Positions 1-4,823 of a stretch of DNA of 5,647 nt are shown here, piece after piece. Each line of letters begins with the position of its first letter. The first letter of the stretch is position 1. The stretch comes from an uncultured Lachnospiraceae bacterium (lineage in GTDB: Bacteria > Bacillota > Clostridia > Lachnospirales > Lachnospiraceae): positions 1 to 5,647 of the forward strand of contig CACYEU010000158.1 of assembly GCA_902773445.1 (NCBI GenBank), read 5' to 3'. The translations under genes and the position numbers were made by a program. The notes under the pieces are model-generated. The model saw only the letters and a program-made list of their open reading frames with translations. It had not been told where the DNA came from and did not search any database.

Positions 1-12
1 AGTGTTTGCAGC

Positions 13-696
13 ATGAAGGGTAAGGAATGGGATCTGCTGGCGCTGCTTCTGGATGACAGGAACCAGGTCAATGAAGAGCAGCTGGAGACATGGAACAAAC
101 TGGCGCCTGATATCAGGGCTGGCGAAGTGAGTGATATCAATGTGGCGGTCAGTTTGAAGGCCAAGGACGGAAGGCGATATCTGCTGTCTTATGATAAAGA
201 CGGGCAACTCAATATCGCACTTCAGAATGATGACCTGTGGCTGAACAGCGGAGATTATCTGCACGCGGAGTATATGCGGCGTCAGGCAGGGCGGCCGCTG
301 CCGGCCAAAATGTCCGCGAAGAAAAAGCGTGAAAGACTCAAAGAGATCATCAAGGAAACGCTGATCGACATCAAGTTTTCAAATAAATCGACCGGCACGG
401 CATTTTTGATCGAGGCGATCATGATCATGCTGAAACTGTCGCGCGAATCGAGAAAGATCGGTGTGACAAAAGAGATTTACCCGCGGATCGCACGCAGGCA
501 CGGCGTGACCGCGATGTCGGTCGAGCGCAATATCAGGATCTCGATCGAAAGCGCCTGGAACCGGATGTCGTGCGACTACGCACTCGAGCATTATCCGTAT
601 GAATACGGGTCAAGCCTCGGAAGACCGACCAATCAGGAGTTCATATTTGCGATGGCAGGTATGATCCTTCGCAACTATCCCGAGTATCTCGATTGA
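13..696 (+). CDS. Spo0A C-terminal-domain DNA-binding protein lacking a recognisable receiver domain
   Basis: Probable transcription regulator of the Spo0A DNA-binding family. Residues about 107-221 follow the Spo0A effector domain. They show the conserved run TKEIYPRIA (152-160), the recognition-helix region SVERNIR (169-175) followed by IE-AW (178-182), and the late motif RPTNQEF (204-210). True Spo0A is about 265 residues with an N-terminal phospho-receiver. Here residues 1-100 show no receiver pattern (no acidic pair, no phospho-acceptor Asp context, no Lys motif). They read as a short helical segment followed by a probably beta-rich stretch (42-78) that I do not recognise, then a basic linker (AKKKRERLK, 102-110). 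This is therefore not Spo0A itself. The ATG at 13 has no visible Shine-Dalgarno sequence, and the four codons before it are open, so the gene may start upstream of the window. The DNA-binding call is family knowledge. Control of the downstream exporter is inference from position. Confidence 0.8.
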   Translation: MKGKEWDLLALLLDDRNQVNEEQLETWNKLAPDIRAGEVSDINVAVSLKAKDGRRYLLSYDKDGQLNIALQNDDLWLNSGDYLHAEYMRRQAGRPLPAKMSAKKKRERLKEIIKETLIDIKFSNKSTGTAFLIEAIMIMLKLSRESRKIGVTKEIYPRIARRHGVTAMSVERNIRISIESAWNRMSCDYALEHYPYEYGSSLGRPTNQEFIFAMAGMILRNYPEYLD

Positions 697-719
697 CCGG
701 CAGGACTACTGTCCGGTCA
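694..719 (+). other. small hairpin overlapping the stop codon of the Spo0A-like gene
   Basis: TGACCGGCAG (694-703) pairs with CTG-T-CCGGTCA (709-719) to give ten base pairs with one bulged T (712) and a 5-nt loop. The stem begins inside the TGA stop codon. It is GC-rich enough to be stable but has no T-run after it, so it is a poor intrinsic terminator on its own. It could protect the 3' end or be the first stem of the leader described next. Confidence 0.4.
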
Positions 720-766
720 GAGACCTGCAGCATAAGCAGAAAACCGTGCAAGAATGACCGTCTCTG

Positions 767-775
767 TGTTATGAT
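767..775 (+). promoter_or_regulatory. candidate extended -10 promoter for the ABC exporter operon
   Basis: TGTTATGAT at 767-775 fits the extended -10 pattern TGn-TATAAT with a single mismatch (G for A). Only a poor -35 match (3 of 6, near 746-751) lies upstream, as extended -10 promoters tolerate. A start from here would fall at about 782-784. The transcript would then lack the 5' arm of the 758-793 hairpin and leave the AGAGG site free. A longer transcript reading through from upstream would carry the whole hairpin. Confidence 0.35.
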
Positions 776-785
776 AAAATAACGC

Positions 786-790
786 AGAGG
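786..790 (+). promoter_or_regulatory. ribosome-binding site of the first ABC gene, inside a hairpin arm
   Basis: AGAGG ends 10 nt before the ATG at 801 and 13 nt before the next ATG at 804, so 801 is the better start. It is part of the 3' arm of the 758-793 hairpin and is paired with CTCT in the opposite arm. Confidence 0.55.
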
Positions 791-800
791 CGGTTTATAT

Positions 801-2606
801 ATGATGAAATATGTCAAAAAATATCTATGGCTGGCGTTCCTCGGAGCAGCCTTCATGGCGGCCGAGGTCACACTGGACCTGATCCAGCCCCGGATGATGG
901 CGCGTATCGTCAACGAGGGTATCCTCGGGGCAGGACACGGAGGCACGCCGGATATTTCACTGGTCGTTTCAGTCGGGATCAGAATGATCCTGCTGGTGCT
1001 GGCCGGGAGTCTCTGCGGCATTTTATCGGGAGTCGCGGTCAATCTGACCGCGCAGAATGTCGGCAACCGGATCCGCAAGGACGTCTTTTCGCGGATCATG
1101 CATTTCTCATTTTCCGAAGTCGATGAATACACGACCGGCTCACTGATCACGCGCACGACGAGCGATGTCGATCAGGTGCAGCATCTGGTCTCGCAGATGA
1201 TTCGCGGCGTCGTCCGCTGCGGCATGTTCTTTGTCGGCGGCACATATGCTCTTCTGTCGCTCAATCTGTCATTTTCCGCGGTTCTCGCGGTCGCTCTTCC
1301 GCTGATTCTGTTCGATATCATCTTTATCCTGTGGAAAGTCAATCCTCTGTTCACGATCCTGCAGCAGAAAATGGACAAGGTCAACAGTGTCGTCCAGGAG
1401 GATATTTTGGGGATCCGCGTGGTCAAATCATTTGTCCAGGAAGACCGTGAAGGCGAGAGATTTGACAGTGCCCAGGATGAACTGCTCAACACGCGGTTTA
1501 AAGTCCTGATGCTGATGTCGTTCCTGCGCCCGGTCATGAATATCGTGTTAAATCTCGCGGTCGTCGCGATCATCGCGATCGGCGGAAAGCAGGTGCAGCT
1601 CGGAACCGTGATGCCCGGTACCGTTATGGCCGCGATCACGTATATTTCGCAGATTCTGAACGGCATGATGATGCTGGCCATGATCTTCCAGACTATTTCA
1701 CAGGGAACAGCTTCAGCCAGGAGGATCAGGCAGATCCTCGACGATGAGCCGGAACTGCCGGAAGGCCCGTTCCATTTGTCGAAGAAACTGATCGGGAAAA
1801 TGATGGGAGATATCTGCTTTGAGCATGTCTGCTTCAGTTTTCCGGGTCAGACACAGGAAGTGCTGCACGATATCAATTTGTCGATCGACAGCGGCGAGTC
1901 GGTCGCAGTCGTCGGAGCGACCGGCTCCGGCAAGACTGCGCTGATCGGACTGATCCCGCGCTTTTATGATGTGACAGCCGGAACGGTCAAGGTCGGCGGC
2001 ATGGATGTGCGCCGTTTCAACAAGAAAAAACTCCGCGCGGAGGTGACAGTCTGCCTGCAGAAAAGTGAACTGCTCACCGGGACGATCCGCGACAATATCG
2101 CGCTCGGCGACCCCGACGCAAGTGATGAAGAGATCCGCGCGGCGGCACGCGCTGCGCAGGCCGATGATTTCATCTGCCAGCAGGCCGACGGATATGATAC
2201 CGAAGTCGCGCAGGGAGGCATGAGCCTGTCCGGAGGACAGAGACAGCGCGTCGCGATCGCAAGGGCGCTTTTGAGAAAGGGATCGATTCTGATCCTCGAC
2301 GATTCGACAAGCGCGCTGGATCTGAAGACCGAAGCCGCGCTTTATCAGGCTCTGCGCGAGCAGTACAGCGATGTGACAAAGATCATGATCGTCCAGAGGA
2401 TCGCGTCGGCCAGACAGGCTGACCGGATCATCGTGATTGATAAAGGAAGGATCGAATCGACAGGAACTCACGAGGAACTGCTCGAGAAGAGTCCGGTCTA
2501 CAGAGAGATCTGCAAGTCGCAGGAGAAGACCGATAAAACTGAGGGCGCAACGACCGGCGGAGATGCCGCGTCAGAGAAGACTGAGGACGACGGAGGGAAC
2601 GCATGA
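801..2606 (+). CDS. heterodimeric ABC exporter subunit with degenerate ATPase site (BmrC/LmrC/TM287 type)
   Basis: Half-transporter of 601 residues: an N-terminal six-helix exporter membrane domain (about 10-302, with hydrophobic spans near 10-30, 55-84, 141-178, 235-262 and 274-300) and a C-terminal nucleotide-binding domain. NBD motifs are A-loop Phe347, Walker A GATGSGKT (372-379), Q-loop Gln420, consensus signature LSGGQ (476-480) and Walker B LILDD (497-501). The catalytic Glu position holds Asp501, and the switch His is replaced by Gln532 (IVQR). These two changes are the known hallmark of the degenerate-site subunit in heterodimeric exporters such as TM287 and BmrC. The protein ends in a hydrophilic Lys/Glu/Asp/Gly tail (571-601). 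It overlaps the next gene by 4 nt, which supplies the complementary half. The family exports drugs, lipids or peptides across the cytoplasmic membrane, and the substrate here cannot be read from sequence. Start chosen by the AGAGG at 786-790. Confidence 0.95.
   Translation: MMKYVKKYLWLAFLGAAFMAAEVTLDLIQPRMMARIVNEGILGAGHGGTPDISLVVSVGIRMILLVLAGSLCGILSGVAVNLTAQNVGNRIRKDVFSRIMHFSFSEVDEYTTGSLITRTTSDVDQVQHLVSQMIRGVVRCGMFFVGGTYALLSLNLSFSAVLAVALPLILFDIIFILWKVNPLFTILQQKMDKVNSVVQEDILGIRVVKSFVQEDREGERFDSAQDELLNTRFKVLMLMSFLRPVMNIVLNLAVVAIIAIGGKQVQLGTVMPGTVMAAITYISQILNGMMMLAMIFQTISQGTASARRIRQILDDEPELPEGPFHLSKKLIGKMMGDICFEHVCFSFPGQTQEVLHDINLSIDSGESVAVVGATGSGKTALIGLIPRFYDVTAGTVKVGGMDVRRFNKKKLRAEVTVCLQKSELLTGTIRDNIALGDPDASDEEIRAAARAAQADDFICQQADGYDTEVAQGGMSLSGGQRQRVAIARALLRKGSILILDDSTSALDLKTEAALYQALREQYSDVTKIMIVQRIASARQADRIIVIDKGRIESTGTHEELLEKSPVYREICKSQEKTDKTEGATTGGDAASEKTEDDGGNA
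2592..2596 (+). promoter_or_regulatory. strong ribosome-binding site of the second ABC gene, within the first gene
   Basis: GGAGG lies 6 nt before the ATG at 2603, inside the last codons of the upstream gene. It fixes the start at the ATGA overlap (2603-2606) rather than at the in-frame ATG at 2636, and points to translational coupling of the two subunits at similar levels. Confidence 0.75.
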
Positions 2607-4417
2607 GCTCGAATCAGGAAGCGAGACAATCAGTCATGCGCCCGGGAGGTCCGCGAGGCAGCATGGGAAGACCAATCGAGAAAGCCGGCGACAGCAAAGC
2701 CGCGCTTGTGAGACTGGTGCGCTATCTGGCCGGAGAGCGCAGGATGATCACCGGACTGCTTCTGATGATCCTCGTGACCGTGACGGCCGGTGTCTTCGCG
2801 CCGCGGTTCCAGTCGGCAGCGATCGATAAGATGGTCAGCAGGGCATTTGGTGAAATTCCCCGTCTTCTTGCGATCATGCTGCTTCTCTATATAGCCGCCG
2901 GCATCGGAACATTGCTTCAGGGATTCCTGTCAGCCAGACTGACGCAGCATGTTGTCAAAAAACTGCGCAGCGATCTGTTCCACAAGATCATCGGTCTGCC
3001 GATCGGCTATATCGACCGCCATCCCCATGGTGACCTGATGAGCCGCATGACGAGCGACGCGGAAAATGTCTCGAATGTCATCTCTTCGTCACTCGGCTCA
3101 CTGTTCTCGAGTGTTCTGACATTAGTCGGAACATTGGTCATGATGCTGACTTACAGCGTTTCGCTGACGATCCTGACCTGTGTGACGATCATCGGCACTG
3201 TCATTGTGACAAATGTCCTGTCGCGCCTGATGCGCCGCTACTACCTGAAACGCCAGACGCTGCTCGGCAATCTGAACGGCATTGTCGAGGAGAAGATCAC
3301 CGGCTGCCGGACTGTCACAGCGTACAATCTGCAGGACCGCGTCGTCGATGAGTTCGCGCAGACCTCCGATGCCCTGACAAAGACAGCTGTCAAAGCTGAA
3401 ATGATCGGCAGTCTGATGGGACCGATGATGAATATGCTCAACAATATCTCATTTGTGATCGTCGCGGTGTTCGGCGCCTGGTTCGCGGTAAAAGGTTATA
3501 TCACAGTCGGTGTGATCTCGGCATTTACCGTGTACTCGAAGCAGTTCTCGCGCCCGGTCAATGAGATCGCGCAGCTCTACGGACAGATCCAGACGGCTTT
3601 GGCCGGCGCGGAGCGGATCTTCGCGGTCATGGATATCGACTCCGAAGATATGAGCGGTATCGAAGAATCTCCGGTCACCGACGGAACGATCGAATTCTCC
3701 CATGTCGATTTTTCATATGTGCCGGGCAAGCAGGTCATTAATGATTTCAACCTCAGGATCGAAGCCGGCAAGAAGATCGCGCTGGTCGGCAGCACCGGCT
3801 GCGGCAAGACGACGATCGTCAATCTTCTGATGCGCTTCTACGATCCCGATTCCGGAGAAATCAGAATCGACGGCGTTAAGACAACCGACATTTCACGAAA
3901 GACACTGCGAAATGACGTCGGTATCGTGCTGCAGGAGTCGATGCTATTTACCGACACGATCCGCGGCAACCTCAAATACGCCGATCCGGCGCTGACCGAC
4001 GAGGCGATGATGGAAGCCGCGCGTATTTCCAACTGCAATCAGGTCGCGCTCGCGCTGCCCGACGGTTATGATACCGTGCTGACCGGCGCCGGAAGCAGCC
4101 TGTCACAGGGACAGCGGCAGCTGTTGACGATCGGCCGCGCGTTCCTGTCGATGCCGAAATTCCTGATCCTGGACGAGGCGACATCGTCGGTCGATACCCG
4201 AACAGAAAAACACATTCAGGACGCGATGGCCAACCTGATGAAGAACCGGACCAGCCTGATCATCGCCCACCGCCTGTCGACGATCCGCGACGCCGACCAG
4301 ATCATTGTCATGGATCAGGGCCGCATCGTCGAGTCGGGCACCCACGACGAACTCCTTGCCAAGGGCGGGCTCTACCATTCGCTCTACATGACCCAGTTCG
4401 CAGGGGAAGCGATCTGA
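2603..4417 (+). CDS. heterodimeric ABC exporter subunit with catalytic Walker B (BmrD/LmrD/TM288 type)
   Basis: Half-transporter of 604 residues and partner of the preceding gene. A Gly/Pro-rich N-terminus (RPGGPRG, 13-19), as often seen in this subunit in Bacillota, leads into the membrane domain (about 48-335, with spans near 48-66, 88-110, 165-205 and 283-312). The NBD has A-loop Tyr372, Walker A GSTGCGKT (396-403), Q-loop Gln444, Walker B LILDE (521-525) with catalytic Glu525, and switch His556 (IIAHR). The signature is LSQGQ (500-504), with Gln in place of the first Gly. The consensus site would thus combine this protein's Walker motifs with the partner's LSGGQ, and the degenerate site the reverse, as established for TM287/288 and BmrCD. 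ATP hydrolysis should occur mainly at the Glu525 site. No clear intrinsic terminator follows within about 45 nt of the stop. Confidence 0.95.
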   Translation: MSSNQEARQSVMRPGGPRGSMGRPIEKAGDSKAALVRLVRYLAGERRMITGLLLMILVTVTAGVFAPRFQSAAIDKMVSRAFGEIPRLLAIMLLLYIAAGIGTLLQGFLSARLTQHVVKKLRSDLFHKIIGLPIGYIDRHPHGDLMSRMTSDAENVSNVISSSLGSLFSSVLTLVGTLVMMLTYSVSLTILTCVTIIGTVIVTNVLSRLMRRYYLKRQTLLGNLNGIVEEKITGCRTVTAYNLQDRVVDEFAQTSDALTKTAVKAEMIGSLMGPMMNMLNNISFVIVAVFGAWFAVKGYITVGVISAFTVYSKQFSRPVNEIAQLYGQIQTALAGAERIFAVMDIDSEDMSGIEESPVTDGTIEFSHVDFSYVPGKQVINDFNLRIEAGKKIALVGSTGCGKTTIVNLLMRFYDPDSGEIRIDGVKTTDISRKTLRNDVGIVLQESMLFTDTIRGNLKYADPALTDEAMMEAARISNCNQVALALPDGYDTVLTGAGSSLSQGQRQLLTIGRAFLSMPKFLILDEATSSVDTRTEKHIQDAMANLMKNRTSLIIAHRLSTIRDADQIIVMDQGRIVESGTHDELLAKGGLYHSLYMTQFAGEAI

Positions 4418-4465
4418 GGGGCGGGGCATTCTGATTGAAGCATCAAGCGCTGATTAGAGAAAATC

Positions 4466-4502
4466 GTTGGTTGCAATAAAGCATTTCGAAGAGACAACCA
4501 GC
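4466..4502. repeat. inverted-repeat unit 1
   Basis: Arms GTTGGTTG (4466-4473) and CAACCAGC (4495-4502). The single arm difference (T for C at 4467) leaves a G-U pair in + strand RNA. The interior contains TTTCGAA (4484-4490), one base from a Spo0A box (TGTCGAA), not shared by the other units. Confidence 0.75.
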
Positions 4503-4539
4503 AAAAACAGGGTGCATGCAAGCTGTCCGGGTCAGAATT

Positions 4540-4576
4540 GCTGGTTGAAATCGAGCGTTTGGATGAAACAACCAGC
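4540..4576. repeat. inverted-repeat unit 2
   Basis: Perfect arms GCTGGTTG (4540-4547) and CAACCAGC (4569-4576). Pairing extends outward by two T-A pairs to ten base pairs. Inside, ATC (4550-4552) and GAT (4562-4564) could add three more pairs. Confidence 0.8.
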
Positions 4577-4613
4577 AAAAACAGCGTGCGTGCAAGCCGT
4601 CCGGGTCAAAATC

Positions 4614-4650
4614 GCTGGTTGGAATCGAACATTTGATCATTACAACCAAC
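4614..4650. repeat. inverted-repeat unit 3
   Basis: Arms GCTGGTTG (4614-4621) and CAACCAAC (4643-4650), with one C-A mismatch. The interior keeps ATC (4624-4626) and GAT (4635-4637) like unit 2. The following interval (4651-4686) is unrelated to the two earlier intervals. Confidence 0.75.
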
Positions 4651-4679
4651 AAATATCGGGAAAGAGCCATTTCACAAAG

Positions 4680-4729
4680 GAAAAACGCTGGTTGAAATCA
4701 CTGAATCTCATAAAGCAACCAGCAGTTTT
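4680..4729. terminator. possible weak terminator formed by unit 4 and its flanks
   Basis: Unit 4 alone has an A-run before it (4681-4685) and TTTT after it (4726-4729). These can pair as four extra A-T pairs beyond a 2x2 internal loop. The T-run is short and the loop is 21 nt, so termination would be inefficient. It is the best candidate for ending the ABC transcript before the protease promoter. Confidence 0.25.
4687..4723. repeat. inverted-repeat unit 4
   Basis: Perfect arms GCTGGTTG (4687-4694) and CAACCAGC (4716-4723) around the most diverged 21-nt interior. Intact arms with a changed interior suggest that the arms are the maintained part. Confidence 0.8.
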
Positions 4730-4759
4730 CGATGAAACTTGTGTTTTTATAAAGAATGA

Positions 4760-4788
4760 CTGAAAAGACAAGGTCATAAATGTATAAT
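4760..4788 (+). promoter_or_regulatory. sigma-A type promoter of the protease gene
   Basis: A perfect -10 TATAAT (4783-4788) lies 17 bp after CTGAAA (4760-4765), which matches 4 of 6 bases of TTGACA. Transcription should start near 4795, giving a leader of about 30 nt. A short inverted repeat, ATGAC (4756-4760) and GTCAT (4773-4777), straddles the -35 and spacer. At five base pairs it is weak evidence for an operator. Confidence 0.7.
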
Positions 4789-4806
4789 AGATGCCGGACA
4801 TAGATT

Positions 4807-4812
4807 AGGGAG
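4807..4812 (+). promoter_or_regulatory. ribosome-binding site of the protease gene
   Basis: AGGGAG ends 11 nt before the ATG at 4824. This is slightly long spacing, but no other start codon in that frame is nearby and the ATG opens a classical signal peptide. Confidence 0.55.
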
Positions 4813-4823
4813 TTTTATCATCG

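Larger units (their letters stand above)
758..793 (+). promoter_or_regulatory. 15-bp leader hairpin enclosing the ribosome-binding site of the first ABC gene
   Basis: The 5' arm 758-772 (CCGTCTCTGTGTTAT) and 3' arm 779-793 (ATAACGCAGAGGCGG) pair along all 15 positions in RNA, with two G-U wobbles and a 6-nt loop (GATAAA). An extra A-U pair (757/794) is possible. The 3' arm contains AGAGG (786-790), the only Shine-Dalgarno candidate for the gene starting at 801, so the folded RNA would hide the ribosome-binding site. TTTATATAT follows the stem, giving a weak terminator-like tail. In DNA the same palindrome could be an operator, because an extended -10 sits within it. The structure is seen directly. 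Which role it plays is inference. Confidence 0.6.
4466..4723. repeat. array of four 37-nt inverted-repeat units with a 74-nt period
   Basis: This array fills most of the gene-free stretch 4418-4823. Each unit is GCTGGTTG, exactly 21 nt, then CAACCAGC. Units begin at 4466, 4540, 4614 and 4687 (steps 74, 74, 73). Intervals between units are 37, 37 and 36 nt. The first two (4503-4539, 4577-4613) match at 32 of 37 positions and share the core GTCCGGGTCA. The third (4651-4686) does not resemble them. The 21-nt interiors of units 1-3 share AAT near the start and TTT near the middle, while unit 4 keeps AAT but is otherwise diverged. Six of the eight arms plus their partners are perfectly complementary; unit 1 has a G-U compatible change and unit 3 a C-A mismatch. 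A-rich runs flank most arms on the outside. The period is not a multiple of three, so this is not coding. I do not recognise the family. Confidence 0.85.

Noticed and set aside
641..1156. - strand reading frame of 171 codons across the exporter leader
   Set aside because: It is antisense to the start of the ABC gene and the leader hairpin, with no ribosome-binding site or recognisable family.
1713..2471. Long - strand reading frame of 252 codons inside the first ABC gene
   Set aside because: It is a shadow of a clearly real + strand gene, caused by GC-biased third positions. Its protein has no recognisable domain.
4484..4490. Spo0A box-like TTTCGAA in unit 1
   Set aside because: It is one mismatch from consensus in a single unit and not near a promoter start. 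This is expected by chance.
4384..4670. Two overlapping - strand reading frames (64 and 75 codons) across the same array
   Set aside because: They are translations of the same repeats in two frames, with no ribosome-binding sites or family resemblance.
4466..4723. CRISPR array, because of 37-nt units with 36-37-nt intervals
   Set aside because: The intervals 1 and 2 are nearly identical rather than unique, the unit interiors vary while only the 8-nt arms are constant, and there are no cas genes nearby.
4459..4730. MITE-like mobile element, since the array is bounded by imperfect 15-bp inverted ends (GAAAA...TTGGTTG and CAACCAGC...TTTTC)
   Set aside because: The A-rich left extension is shared by the internal units, no exact target-site duplication is visible, and there is no transposase in the window.
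4467..4763. 98-codon + strand reading frame across the repeat array
   Set aside because: It starts at TTG without a Shine-Dalgarno sequence. The 74-nt repeats shift it between frames, so the repeats give no repeated peptide. It is open by chance.
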